This document shows positions 16,535 through 27,329 of a DNA stretch of 64,000 nt, in pieces. Made by a program: the position numbers and the translations under genes. The DNA lies in assembly GCA_963825445.1 (NCBI GenBank), contig CAWGTM010000014.1, forward strand, positions 62,001 through 126,000. The letters are read 5' to 3'. A model generated the notes under the pieces. It did no database searches and had not been told where the DNA came from. It saw nothing but the letters and a program-made list of their open reading frames with translations. Within the stretch, counting starts at the first letter, position 1. Each line of letters opens with the position of its first letter. Origin of the DNA: Actinophytocola sp963825445. Its GTDB lineage: Bacteria; Actinomycetota; Actinomycetes; Mycobacteriales; Pseudonocardiaceae.

Positions 16535-17823
16535 ATGCCGGCCATCGTGCTCATCGGCGCCCAGTGGGGCGACGAAGGGAAGGGCAAGGCCACCGACCTG
16601 CTGGGCGAGCGCGTCCAGTGGGTGGTGCGCTACCAGGGCGGCAACAACGCCGGCCACACGGTGGTGCTGCCGGACGGGCAGGACTTCGCCCTCCACCTCA
16701 TCCCCTCGGGCATCCTCACCCCGGGCGTGACCAACGTGATCGGCAACGGCGTGGTCGTCGACCCCGGCGTGCTGCTCACCGAGCTGGCCGGCCTGGAGGG
16801 GCGCGACGTGGACACGTCACGGCTGCTGATCTCCGCGGACGCGCACTTGATCATGCCGTACCACGTGGCCATCGACAAAGTCACCGAGCGCTACCTCGGC
16901 AAGGCCAAGATCGGCACCACCGGCCGCGGCATCGGCCCGGCCTACCAGGACAAGGTCTCGCGCGTCGGCGTCCGCGTGCAGGACCTGCTGGACGAGAAGA
17001 TCCTGCGGCAGAAGGTCGAGGCCGCGCTCGACGTGAAGAACCAGATCCTCGTGAAGGTCTACAACCGCAAGGCACTGGACCCCGAGCAGGTGGTCGACGC
17101 CGTGCTGGAGTCGGGTGAGAAGTTCCAGCACCGCATCGCCGACACCCGCCTGCTGCTGAACCAGGCGCTCGAGCGCGGCGAGACCGTGCTGCTCGAGGGT
17201 TCGCAGGGCACCCTGCTGGACGTGGACCACGGCACCTACCCGTTCGTGACGTCGTCGAACCCGACCGCGGGCGGCGCGTCGGCCGGCTCCGGCATCGGCC
17301 CTACCCGCATCACCACGGTGATCGGCATCCTGAAGGCGTACACCACCCGCGTCGGCTCCGGTCCGTTCCCGACCGAGCTGCACGACGAGATGGGCGAACG
17401 CCTGCGCAAGACCGGCGGCGAGTTCGGCGTCACCACGGGCCGCTCCCGCCGCACCGGCTGGTTCGACGCGGTGATCGCGCGGTACGCGTCGCGGGTCAAC
17501 GGCATCACCGACTACTTCCTGACCAAGCTGGACGTGTTGTCCGGCCTGGAAACCGTGCCGATCTGCGTCGGCTACAGGGTCAACGGCGAGACGGTCCACG
17601 AGATGCCGATGACCCAGACGGACGTTCACCACGCGATGCCGGTGTACGAGGAGCTGCCCGGCTGGTGGGAGGACATCTCCGAGTGCCGGACCTTCGAAGA
17701 GCTGCCGGCGAACGCCCAGTCCTACGTCGTGCGCCTGGAGGAGCTGTGCGGGCGAGGATCTCCGCGGTCGGCGTCGGCCCGGGCCGCGACCAGACGATCG
17801 TCCGCCACTCGATGACGGGCTGA
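16535..17823 (+). CDS. purA: adenylosuccinate synthetase
   Basis: Makes adenylosuccinate from IMP, aspartate and GTP, the first committed step to AMP. Motifs: GDEGKGKATDLLGERV, YQGGNNAGHTVV, IGTTGRGIGPAYQDK, LEGSQGTLLDVDHGTYPFV, GVTTGRSRRTGWFDA. About 430 residues, standard length. ATG 16535 is chosen over an upstream in-frame ATG because it begins the family N-terminus MPAIVLIGAQWGDEG. One base is missing near 17752; adding it gives ARISAVGVGPGRDQTIVRH and TGA at 17821. The methyltransferase starts 2 bp later. Confidence 0.96.
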
Positions 17824-17825
17824 TC

Positions 17826-18449
17826 ATGGACTGGCCGGACATCGGAGCCACCTACGACGCGGTGGCCGCCGACTACGCCTCCGCGTTCGCCGACGAGTTG
17901 GCCGGCAAGCCGTTCGACCGGGCCCAGCTCGACGAGTTCGCCGCCGCCGTCCACGGGCCCGTCCTCGATCTCGGCTGCGGGCCGGCGGGGCACGTCACGC
18001 GCTACCTCGCCGATCGCGGCGTTCAGGTCGCCGGGGTCGACCTCGCGCCGGAAGGCGTGGCGGAAGCCCAGCGGCGGCATCCCGACCTCGAGTTCCGCGT
18101 GGGTGACCTCCGGGCCATCCCGGCGGAGGACGCGTCGCTCGGTGGGATCGTGGCGTTCTACTCGGTGATCCACCTGCCCCGCGCCGAGCTGGCGCTGGCG
18201 TTCGCGGAGTTCCGTCGCGTCCTCGCACCCGGCGGGTTGGCGTTGGTCGCCATGCACGGCGGCGACGGCGAAACCGGCGCGGACGACTGGTTCGGGCGCG
18301 CCGTCGCGGTACGGGTCACGCTCGTCGATCCGGACGAGTTGGCCGCACTGGTCACCGATGCCGGGCTCACGCTCGCCGCGCAGCACGAACGCCCGCCCTA
18401 CCCCGGCGAGTACCCCTCCCAACGCCTGTACGTGCTCGCCCGACGCTGA
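17826..18449 (+). CDS. class I SAM-dependent methyltransferase
   Basis: 207 residues with motif I VLDLGCGPAGHVTRYL, motif II region VAGVDLAPEGVAEAQ, and a post-motif loop FYSVIHLPRAEL. Cytoplasmic methyl transfer from S-adenosylmethionine to an unknown acceptor. Intact frame, 2 bp after purA, so probably co-transcribed. It ends inside a bidirectional terminator hairpin. Confidence 0.88.
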   Translation: MDWPDIGATYDAVAADYASAFADELAGKPFDRAQLDEFAAAVHGPVLDLGCGPAGHVTRYLADRGVQVAGVDLAPEGVAEAQRRHPDLEFRVGDLRAIPAEDASLGGIVAFYSVIHLPRAELALAFAEFRRVLAPGGLALVAMHGGDGETGADDWFGRAVAVRVTLVDPDELAALVTDAGLTLAAQHERPPYPGEYPSQRLYVLARR

Positions 18450-18465
18450 GCGCCGGGCGAGCACG
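18431..18465. terminator. bidirectional stem-loop terminator between convergent genes
   Basis: CGTGCTCGCCCG (18431-18442) and CGGGCGAGCACG (18454-18465) form a perfect 12-bp stem with an 11-base loop that includes the methyltransferase stop codon. The convergent GDPD gene ends 7 bp further on, so it probably serves both. Confidence 0.85.
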
Positions 18466-18471
18466 TTCCAG

Positions 18472-19609
18472 CTAGGCCGCTGCCCGGTCGTCGCGCGCCG
18501 CGACCGCGATGTCCGGGTTGTCGGTGAACAGGCCGTCGATGCCGGCCGCGCGGAACGCCTCGATCTCCGCGAACAGGTCGCCGTACTCGGCGGGCACCGC
18601 CGAGGAGCGGAAGTCCGCCGGCAGGAACTGGTTCTCCGCGCGGAACGTGTACGGGTGCACCTCGAGCCCGGCCCGGTGCGCGTCCCGCACCAGCGTGGTC
18701 GGCGACGTCAGGAAACCGGCCGCGTCCCGCGGGATGACCTGGTTCTTGTCCGGGCCGAGCCCGTCGGCGTACTGCGCGAACCTCGCGCAGACCCGGCCGG
18801 CGGTCACGATGTCGGCGTACGTGCGCGGGTCACCGGTGTCGACGAAGTCGAACGGCGCGCCGGTCGCCGACGTCAGCTGCACCAGCGGCACCTGCAGCTT
18901 CCGGTCCAGCTCCTTCAGGTTCGACACCTCGAACGACTGCACGTACACCTTCGGCGCCGCGCCGGTTGAGCCCGTTGCGGTTGAGCGCGTCGACGACCTT
19001 CGGCTCGAGCGCGAGGCCCTGCTTGCGGAAGTACGTCGGGTGCTTGGTCTCCGGGTAGATCCCGATGTCCCGGCGCAGCTCCCGCGACAGCCGCTTGCTC
19101 GAGCTCGATGACCTCCTGGAACGTCGGCACCTCGTAGCGGCCGTCGTAGATCGTGTTGTGCTGGCGGATGGCCGGGATGCGCTCCTTGGCGCGCAACGTC
19201 TTCAGCTCGGCGAGCGTGAAGTCCTCGGTGAACCAGCCGGTGAACGCCACGCCGTCGAGCGACTTCGTGGTCTTGCGGTCCGCGAACTCCGGGTGCGTCC
19301 GCGACGTCGGTGGTGCCGCTGATCTCCGGCTCGTGCCGGGCGACCAGCACGCCGTCCTTCGTGGTCACCAGGTCCGGCTCGATGTAGTCGGCGCCCATCC
19401 GGGCCGCGAGCTCGTAGGAGGCCAGCGTGTGCTCCGGCCGGTAGCCGGACGCGCCACGGTGGCCGACGATCAGTGAAGTCGTCGCCGGACGCCGTGGATG
19501 CCGTGGTCGGCGCGGCCGGGGTGCGGTCCGCGCCGTCGCGGGCGCCGCGCCGACCAGGGTCAGCGCGGCCGCCGCGGTGACGGCCAGCGCGTAAGAACTT
19601 CGAACTCAC
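18472..19609 (-). CDS. glpQ: secreted glycerophosphodiester phosphodiesterase
   Basis: GTG 19609 follows AGGAGG and starts a signal peptide (LAVTAAAALTLVGAAPATA after one base is removed). The catalytic domain shows VGHRGASGYRPEHTLASYE, MGADYIEPDLVTTKDGVLVA and RHEPEISGTTDVA, then DIGIYPETKHPTYF and GLFTDNPD. GDPDs hydrolyse glycerophosphodiesters to glycerol-3-phosphate. About 370 residues. I see frame breaks near 19590, two near 19530-19470, 19305, 19097 and 18964, nearly all one-base insertions. Function is clear despite the damage. Confidence 0.85.
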
Positions 19610-19739
19610 AGGTTCCTCCTCGTTCGAAAGGCCTGCAGATCGTTGCCGACCAGAGGAAACAGCACAGGACCCGAAGGTCACGATGCGATAACGCACTGAT
19701 CGATCTGCGTGACAGCCGGTCACCGGTAGGTTGCCGGTG

Positions 19740-21811
19740 GTGACCAGGTCAACCGCGGACGAGGACGAACCGGTGCGGATCGCCACGGCCGACGCGCCGA
19801 GCCTGTCGATACGGTCGGCGAGCACGACGAGGAGCGCCCGGCCCGGCGGCTGTCCGGCCGGTGGGAGAGGTTCGTGTGGGCGCGTCGCGATCGCCGTCGC
19901 GCTGCTGGTGCTCAAGCAGGTCTTCTGCCGTTCGCCACGGGCAACCAGTTCTACCTGGTGATCTTCCTCGGCGCTCACGCTGCCGCTGGTGTTCCTCTGC
20001 TACCGGATGGGTCGGCGGCGCCAAGGAGCCCGACAACCCCGGCCCGCTCGACTGGGCGTTCGCGGCGATCGCGTTGGTGGTCGGCCTGTACCCGGTGCTG
20101 CCGCTCGCGAGCGGCGATTCGGCGGCGGCTTCGACGCGTTCCTGGACCGGCAGGGCATCCTGTCCACTGCGGACATCATCGCCGGCGCGCTGCTGCTGGT
20201 GCTGATCCTGGAGGCGACCCGGCGCACCACCGGGCTCGGTGCTGCCCATCGTGTGCCTGGTGTTCCTCGCGTACTCCTACTACGGCGGGTTCCTCCCGCA
20301 GGGCTGGGACATCGCGCACGCCGGCGTGGACTTCAGCCAGATCATCAACGCGCTCTACAACGACCAGAGCGGGTTCTACGGCATCCCGCTGGACGTGGCC
20401 GCGACCTACATCGTGCTGTTCACGATCTACGGCGCGGTGCTGTCGTCGTCCGGCGCCGGGCAAGTTCTTCGTGGACCTGAGCTTCGCGGCGTTCCGCCGG
20501 TCCCGCACCGCGCCCGGGCGCACCGCCGCGCTGTCCGGCTTCCTGCTCGGCACGGTGTCCGGCTCCGGCACGGCCACCACCGTCAGCCTCGGCGCGATCA
20601 CCTGGCCGGTGCTGCGCAGCGCCGGCTATCCGCAGGAGAACGCGGGCGGACTGCTCGCCGCGTCGGGCATCGGCGCGATCCTGTCGCCGCCGACGCTGGG
20701 CGCGGCGGCGTTCATCATCGCCGAGTACCTGGAGACGTCGTACCTGACGGTGCTGCTGTGGGCGATCGTGCCGACGCTGCTGTACTACCTCGGCATCGTG
20801 TTCGCGGTGGAGGCCGACGCCCGGCGGTTCGGCGCGAAGCCGGTGGACATCGAGGCGCCGAGCGTCGGCAAGCTGTTGCTGCAGGGCGGCTACCACTTCG
20901 CGTCGCTCGGGATCATCGTGGTGTTCCTGGCGCTGGACATCCCGCCGTTCACCGCGGTCGTGTACGCGACGGGCGTGGCCGCGCTGTTCGCGTTGATCTC
21001 GCAGCTGGTGGCCGACCGGTCGCGCGAGGCGGTCCTCGGCTGGCTCCGGTCGATCGCCGACTCGCTGGCCGAGGGCATCCGCGGCGCGCTGCCGGTGATC
21101 GCGGTGTGCGCGGCGGCCGGCGTGATCACGTCGACCATCACGAAGACCGGCCTCGGCCAGGAGCTCGCGGACGCGCTGGTGGACGCGGCCCAGGCGCTGG
21201 CGACGAACGAGACGCTGGTGCTGATGCTGACCGTGGTGTTCGCGGCGGTCGCGGTGAGCGTGCTCGGGCTCGCGGTGCCGGTGACCGCGTCGTTCATCAT
21301 CTCGTGGGTCGTGCTCGGCCCGGCGCTGCTCGACCTCGGCGTGGCCGAGGCCGAGGTCGCGATGTTCATCTTCTACTACGCGGTGCTGTCGGAGGTGACG
21401 CCGCCGACCGCGCTGGCGGCGGTCGCGGCGGCGGCCATCACCGGCGGCTCGGTGATGAAGACGATGTGGCAGACGTGGAAGTACACGCTGCCGGCGTTCC
21501 TGGTGCCGATCGCGTTCGTGTTGACGGACAACGGATCGGCGCTGTTGCTGCAGCAGCGACGCCGGCACCGTGCTGTGGGTGCTGGCCGGTGTCCGCGCTG
21601 GGTGTCGCCGCGCTGGCGGTGGTCACCGGCGGCTGGCTGTTCGGGCCGGCCAGGTGGCCGGAACGGGTGCTGTGCGTGCCGGCCGCGCTGCTTCTTGCTG
21701 TACCTGCAACCGCTGTCGATCGCGATCGGCGTCGGTTTCGTCGTGGTGGCGATCGTCGTGCACCTGCTCGGCCGCCGAACGTTCCCCGGAAACGAACAAG
21801 GAGCGCAATGA
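19740..21811 (+). CDS. TRAP transporter fused permease (4TM/12TM)
   Basis: From GTG 19740 (VTRSTADEDEPVRIATADAP) the assembled pieces form a large permease: N-terminal TM segments (AIAVALLVLKQVF, FATGNQFYLVIFLG), the DctQ-like part, then the DctM-like part with SGFLLGTVSGSGTATTVSLG, GGLLAASGIGAILSPPTLGA, VPVTASFIISWVVLGPALLD and SEVTPPTALAAVAAAAITGG. It would import an organic anion driven by an ion gradient with the TAXI binding protein encoded next. The first 700 bp and the end carry at least eight frame breaks (about 19800-20470, 21555, 21700). Confidence 0.85.
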
Positions 21812-22809
21812 TGCGAGCGTCGAGGATCGCGGTCGCCGTGCTGGCCGTCGGCCTGGTCGCGGCCGGCTGCGGCGGCAAGCAGACCGAACGGCGCGGCCGA
21901 GGAGACGGGCGCGAACGGCGAGGTGGCGTGCGAGGCGGCGGACGGCCGGATCACCATCGCCACCGGCAACACCGGCGGCGTGTACTACACGCTCGGCGGC
22001 GGCCTGGCGCAGCTGATCAGCGACAACACGCCGCTGCAAGGCCACCGCCGCGGAGACCGGCGCGTCCGTGCAGAACATCCAGCAGCTGGTGGCCGGCGAC
22101 TACGACATCGCGTTCGCGCTGGCCGACTCGGCGGCGGACGCGGTCGAGGGCAAGGCCAGCTTCGAGGGCAAGCCGCAGGACATCGCCGCGCTGGCGAGGA
22201 TCTACTCGAACTACACGCAGGTGGTGGTGCGCGCGGACAGCGGCATCAACAGCGTGGCGGACATGAAGGGCAAGAGCATCTCGACGGGCTCGCCGAAGTC
22301 GGGCACCGAGGTGATCGCGAACCGCCTGCTGGACGCCGCGGGCCTGGACCCGGAGCCGACATCTCCGCGCAGCGCCTGGCGCTGCGCCCGACGGTGGACA
22401 GCATGAAGTCCGGCCAGATCGACGGCCTGTTCTGGTCCGGCGGCCTGCCGACCCCGGAACTGACGGACCTGACCACGTCGATGGGCGACGACGTGAAGTT
22501 CATCGACATCGACGACCTGCTGCGAAGACTGAAGAAGATCAACCCGGTGTACGAGGAGGGCGACCTCCCGGCCGACACCTACAGCCTGCCGGAGGACGTG
22601 CCGACCATCGTGGTGCCGAACCTGCTGCTGGTGACCGAAGCGACTTCCCGGCCGGCAACGCGTGCGCGATCACCAAGCTGATCTTCGACAAGAAGGACGA
22701 CCTGGTGAAGGTCCACAAGGCGGCAAACGCTCTGGACCGCGAAACGGCGAAGGAAACCGACCCGGTGCCGCTGCACCCGGGCGCCGCCCAGGCCCTCGGT
22801 GTGAGCTGA
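21808..22809 (+). CDS. TAXI-family TRAP solute-binding lipoprotein
   Basis: Overlaps the permease stop as ATGA. The signal MRASRIAVAVLAVGLVAAGC is a lipoprotein signal with lipobox VAAGC. The mature part has the TAXI pattern ITIATGNTGGVYYTLGGGLA, AETGASVQNIQQLVAGDYDI, SGINSVADMKGKSISTGSPK and MKSGQIDGLFWSGGLPTPEL. Membrane-anchored outside the cell, it would deliver its ligand to the permease. Frame breaks near 21890, 22040, 22360 and 22640. Ligands in this family include glutamate-like and dicarboxylic acids; this one cannot be told. Confidence 0.85.
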
Positions 22810-22877
22810 ATCGTGTCTTTCAGCACGTCGTGGCCCTGCGGACCCGTTGTCGGAGGGGGCATCTACGCTGTCTCCTC

Positions 22878-24146
22878 GTGCGTGTCCTGGTGATCGGGTC
22901 CGGCGCGCGTGAGCATGCGCTGGTGCTCGCGCTGTCCCACGATCCTGCGGTGACGGCGTTGGGGTGTGCGCCCGGCAACGCGGGCACCGCCGCGGTCGCC
23001 GAGTCCTACGGCGTCGACGTCGCCGACCCTGCCGCGGTCGCCGCGCTGGCGCGCGAGTGGCAGCGCCGACCTGGTGGTGATCGGCCCCGAGGTGCCGCTC
23101 GTCGCGGGCGTCGCCGACGCGGTGCGCGACGCGGGCATCGCGTGCTTCGGCCCGTCCGCCGCCGCCGCGCGCATCGAGGGCTCGAAGGCGTTCGCCAAGG
23201 ACGTCATGGCCGCCGCGGGAGTGCCGACCGCGCACAGCGAGGTCGTGGACAACCCGGCCAAGCTCGACGCCGCACTCGGGCGCTTCGGCCCGACCTGGGT
23301 GGTGAAGGACGACGGCCTGGCCGCCGGCAAGGGCGTCGCGGTCACCACCGACCTGGCCGCGGCCCGCGCCCACGCCATGACCCTGCTCGACGGCGGCCAC
23401 CCGGTGCTGCTGGAGTCCTTCCTCGACGGCCCGGAGGCGTCGCTGTTCTGCCTGGTCGACGGCACACGGTCGTCCCGCTGCTGCCGGCGCAGGACTTCAA
23501 ACGCGTCGGCGACGACGACACCGGCCCGAACACCGGCGGCATGGGCGCGTACGCCCCGCTGCCGTGGGCACCGCCCGGCCTGGTGGACGACGTGGTCGCG
23601 AAGATCATCCAGCCGGTGGTCGACGAGCTGGCCGCACGCGGCGCCCCGTTCTCGGGCCTGCTGTACGCGGGCCTGGCGCTGACCGCCGACGGCCCGCAGG
23701 TCATCGAGTTCAACTGCCGCTTCGGCGACCCGGAGACCCAGGTCGTACTAGCCCTGCTCCGCACCCCTCTGGCGGGCCTGCTGAACGCGGTCGGCGACCG
23801 GCACCCTGGCCGCCCAGCCCGCCACTCGACTGGCAGGACGGCTGCGGCGGTAACGGTCGTGGTCGCGGCGGAGGGCTACCCAGGCCGAGCCCGCTCCGGC
23901 GACGTCATAACCGGCGCCGAAGCCCACGGCGTCCTCCACGCGGGCACCCGCCGCCGCGACGACGGCGCCATCGTGTCCGCGGGCGGCCGAGTCCTCTCGG
24001 TAGTCGGCCACGGCGACACCCTGGCAATCGCCCGCGAGGACGCCTACCGCCGAGTCGCGGAGGTCCACCTGGCCGGCTCCCACCACCGCACCGACATCGC
24101 CCTACGCGCCTCCCGAGGCGAGATCAACACCCCGTCACTGGCCTGA
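22878..24146 (+). CDS. purD: phosphoribosylamine--glycine ligase
   Basis: GAR synthetase, step 2 of de novo purine synthesis: joins glycine to 5-phosphoribosylamine with ATP. GTG 22878 begins VRVLVIGSGAREHALVLALS; further motifs are GPEVPLVAGVADAVR, FGPSAAAARIEGSKAFAKD, WVVKDDGLAAGKGVAVT, GPNTGGMGAYAPLPW and IEFNCRFGDPETQVVLALL. About 422 residues. Frame breaks near 23066, 23466 and three close together at about 23805-23850 that cancel, so the C-terminus returns to frame. Confidence 0.95.
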   Translation: MRVLVIGSGAREHALVLALSHDPAVTALGCAPGNAGTAAVAESYGVDVADPAAVAALAREWQRRPGGDRPRGAARRGRRRRGARRGHRVLRPVRRRRAHRGLEGVRQGRHGRRGSADRAQRGRGQPGQARRRTRALRPDLGGEGRRPGRRQGRRGHHRPGRGPRPRHDPARRRPPGAAGVLPRRPGGVAVLPGRRHTVVPLLPAQDFKRVGDDDTGPNTGGMGAYAPLPWAPPGLVDDVVAKIIQPVVDELAARGAPFSGLLYAGLALTADGPQVIEFNCRFGDPETQVVLALLRTPLAGLLNAVGDRHPGRPARHSTGRTAAAVTVVVAAEGYPGRARSGDVITGAEAHGVLHAGTRRRDDGAIVSAGGRVLSVVGHGDTLAIAREDAYRRVAEVHLAGSHHRTDIALRASRGEINTPSLA

Positions 24147-24271
24147 CCCTTTCAGCCGATCAGCGGAACCGGACCGGGTTGTTCTTCGTCAAAGTTCAGG
24201 TGGGCCCTACTTCGCGATTGGTAGCCTGCGAAGCGGGACTGCACCGTCACGATCAGTGGGGAGCACCGGGG

Positions 24272-24677
24272 ATGCATTTCAGCGGCGAGATAAGCCAAGG
24301 CGTGAGCCAGGCCTTCACCCAGCTGGAGAAGGTCGACGCAGAGCCGTCACAGTCCGGCACGTTCACGGTGAACAGAGACAACGTCCTGGCGGCCGCCCGC
24401 ATCATCGACTCTCAAGCCGACGACCTCAGACGAGAACTGGTTGGAGGCAACCGCGGGACCTGCGTATTTCGCCTCCTGGCAACGACGAGGTCAGTACTCG
24501 GGTGGCGAGGCGTGGAACGACTTGCTGGTCAACAACGAAGACTCCTACCAGAATCGGGTCGCTGACTACATCGCCGGGCTGCGGCAGGCTGGCTGTGCAG
24601 CTTGGGCGACGCGGCCAAGGCATACGGCTACACGCGAGGAAGAGATCGAGGCGGCGTTCGGGAACCAGAGTGCGTAA
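24272..24677 (+). CDS. PE-like/WXG100-like small helical protein, type VII locus A
   Basis: ATG 24272 (MHFSGEISQGVSQAFTQLEK) then SGTFTVNRDNVLAAARIIDS, EATAGPAYFASWQRRGQYSG, LVNNEDSYQNRVADYIAGLR and YTREEEIEAAFGNQSA, about 135 residues, all helical with no signal peptide. The same plan (SG.F....D, GP..FAS, a NN.D.Y segment) recurs in the gene at 39047, which is also followed by a DUF3558 lipoprotein. I infer a type VII substrate partner of PE/ESAT-6 kind. Two or three frame breaks near 24440-24600. It overlaps the next GTG by 8 bases. Confidence 0.55.
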
Positions 24678-25301
24678 GCGAATCGCGACTGTTTTCCCTG
24701 GTCGGCGCTGTTGGTGGTGACCACTGCGGGGTGTGCGGACGAGGAGCCGGGGGTTGCGACACCGGCTTCAGATGTCGAGCAGACCAGCACCGACGAAGAG
24801 CAGCCGCCCTCGTCAGATACTTCACAGTCGAGGACTTGCCGCCTCCGCCGCGTGAATCTCGTCTGTCGCCGATCTGGACCCGTGCACGTTGTTCACCGAC
24901 GCTCAGCGAGCTGAGCTGACAGTGGATTCGGCCGAAACGGATGAGGCGGGCGGCGTTGAGATCTTCAAGGGCATGAAGGAATGCATGCTTCGACGTGACG
25001 AAGTCGGAGCCGTTCGTGACGTACACGGTGATCGCCGTGACCGACGACGGATGTCAGCTTCTGGCTGCGAGAACGAATTCAGACGGCGGAAGTATTCGAC
25101 GTCGGTGGGTTCCCGGCTGCCGAATTCACGGCTCGTCGGCGTCGAGGACAAGGACTGTGCGGTCGCGGTCGGGGTCGCGAAGGACAGCAGCTCCACTGTC
25201 AGATGCTGCCGGTCAGCGAAGACCTGACGGGCGACGAACTCTGTCAAAGGAGCACACAGGTGGCCGAGATGGCCGTCGCGACGTTGCAGACGTTGAGGTG
25301 A
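24670..25301 (+). CDS. DUF3558-like lipoprotein, type VII locus A
   Basis: GTG 24670 (VRKRIATVFSLVGALLVVTT) gives a lipoprotein signal with lipobox TTAGC and a Thr/Ser/Glu-rich linker. The core is DLDPCTLFTDAQRAELTVDS, like the DPC-L motif of DUF3558, and the C-terminus is LHCQMLPVSEDLTGDELCQR, STQVAEMAVATLQTLR. DUF3558 lipoproteins are actinobacterial surface proteins of unknown role. At least four frame breaks. Its start overlaps the PE-like gene, so they are coupled, as in locus B. Confidence 0.6.
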
Positions 25302-25308
25302 GGCAGCT

Positions 25309-26497
25309 ATGAACGGGGACTACGGGCTCAGCGACATCCGCTTCAACGGGTTCGACAACTCGGGACTCGCCGAGCAGATCGACGGCCTCCGGAACGGGGC
25401 GGGTACCGACACGTCTGCAAGACGCGGTGGCGGTCGTTGATGCGCATCGCGTTCGGGTTGGCGGCGACCGACGAAGTGCTGCGCAGCCAGCTTGGCAGAG
25501 ATCGGGGTCGTCTGGCAGGGCGCAGGCGGCAGACGGGGGTACCGCCGCCACTGAGAGCGCCACCATCTACGCCGAGGACGCCATCGAGCCGGTCGACCGA
25601 CTCCGCCAAGGGCGTCGACCGACCAGGGCGATTCCTTCTCCAACACCCGCAACGGCGCGCCTGACTCGCAGACTCTGCGCGGGCCCACTGAGGAAAACGG
25701 CTTCGACCAGATCGCTGGAATTTTCGGTCACACGACCGATCACGCCAAAGAGGTCAAAGCCACCAACGCCGCTCGTGAGCAGGCCGTCGACTCCATGACC
25801 GGCTACCAGAACAGCAGCTCCGACGCCCTCAACCGGTCGCGTGCCCTCCCCGTGCCGCCCGGGATGAACCTCGTCGCCCAGCCGGTGGAGAACCAGATCG
25901 GTGTCACCAACGTCTCCGGGTTCTCCAACGGCGGAGTGCCCAGCACCCAAGGGGCCGGACCCGGCGGTGGACCCAACGGGCCACACAACGTCGGCCTGCC
26001 GCCCGGCGGTGGAACGCCGCCGCCCACCACTGGACTGCCACCCGGCACGCCGCCGCCCACTGCTGGACTGCCGCCCACCGGGTCTGCCGCCCGGCGCGAC
26101 GCCGCCCACGACCGGTGGGCTGCCGCCCGGGCTTCGGCCAGGGCCGCTGCTCATGGCCGACGCCGCCGCCATGATGGGGGCCGGCGGCGCTGGTGGTGCC
26201 GGTGCCGGAGCTGAGCGAGATCGAGTCGGCCGCGGGGTTCGCCCGCCGGGAGCGCTCAAGAACGGCGTCCCCCTCGGTAGCGCCCCCGACGACGAGGCCC
26301 GCGCGGCGCGTAACGCCGAGCGGTACGGCGCCAAGACCGGCCGCGGGGCCGGGTCGATCATGCAACCGGCCGCCGGTCGGCGCGCCGAGGGCGAGGAGGA
26401 CCAGGAGCACGTGCGTCGCTACGGCGTCGACTCCACCGACGTGTTCGACGACGACCGGGTCGTGGCGCCCGAGTCGATCGGCGACGAGGACGACTAG
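25309..26497 (+). CDS. PPE-like protein with Pro/Gly-rich region, type VII locus A
   Basis: ATG 25309 (MNGDYGLSDIRFNGFDNSGL). The N-terminal helical part includes LAEIGVVWQGAGG, a WxG turn as in WXG100/PPE folds. The middle is Pro/Gly-rich (PPGGGTPPPTTGLPPGTPPP). The C-terminus, STDVFDDDRVVAPESIGDED, closely matches the end of the PPE-like protein at 60204 (TTDVFGDDRRVAPTVIGE). About 395 residues. Five or six frame breaks, mostly in the first 400 bp and near 26090. An EspG-like gene follows after 6 bp. Inferred ESX-type secreted substrate. Confidence 0.65.
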
Positions 26498-26503
26498 AGG
26501 CAG

Positions 26504-27270
26504 ATGGCCGACAAAACCGTCGTTCTCTCGAAGCTCGAGTTCGACGTGCTGTGGGAGCTGGAGCGGCTCCCACGCAAGCACGAGGCGCTGACCGTGCCCA
26601 GCCCAGGCCGCACCCACACCGAGCGGGCGAAGCTGGTGGCGGGCGCCCTCGCCGACCTGGCCGAACGCGGCCTGGCGAGCGGCGACCGGGCGACGCCGGA
26701 GCTGGCCGACCGGCTGGCTCTGCTCGCCTACCCCCAGCTCAGCATCGACGGCTGGGTGTGGACCGACCACCGCATCTCCTCGCTCGCGCGTGGTCTCCGG
26801 GACCACCGCGCTGCTGGCGGCCGTCGACGGGCCGGAGGTCTGGCTGATCCCCGCGCGGGAGACGGCCATCGCCGAGGCCACGGTCGCCATCGCCGGCGAC
26901 ACCCCGCCCGGGCCCGGCTACTCGGTGACCATGCCGACCGACATCCTCAAGGAAGCCGACCGGGAGTCCCGCGGCGACCTGCGGGAGTTCGCGGCCGTCC
27001 TCGCCCAGGCGGCATCCCCAGCTCGGACGCGAAGACCATGGCCGACATGGTCGCCGGCATGGGCGTCCGCGGCCAGTTCGGCGCCAGCCGCCTGCTGCGG
27101 GACCAGCGGATGGTGCGTGCCGACCGGGTCGTCGCCTTCCACGACACCGACCGCGGCCGCTACGTCTATCTCGCCAAGCCGAACGCCGACGGCCGGAGTG
27201 GAGCACGGTCACCCCGGCCGACAACAGACGCATCGCGCTCTGCGTGCGGGAACTGCTCGACGAGATCTAG
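26504..27270 (+). CDS. EspG-like type VII secretion chaperone, locus A
   Basis: ATG 26504 starts MADKTVVLSKLEFDVLWELE, followed by LTVPSPGRTHTERAKLVAGA, LLAAVDGPEVWLIPARE, FGASRLLRDQRMVRADRVVA and ADNRRIALCVRELLDEI. The same order and motifs (LEFDVLWE, VPSPG-T, F-DT--GRYV, PADLRK-like) occur in the gene at 61644. EspG proteins bind PE-PPE pairs in the cytoplasm and deliver them to the ESX machine. Position directly after a PPE-like gene supports this. About 255 residues, three frame breaks (26795, 27010, 27195). Confidence 0.75.
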
Positions 27271-27329
27271 GGTGGGTGGAACCGCACGTCACGGGGAGTC
27301 GTCTGACGTGCGGAAACAGGGGGTGGACA

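Noticed and set aside
18431..18465. Hairpin as riboswitch
   Set aside because: It covers the stop codon between convergent genes; a bidirectional terminator explains it.
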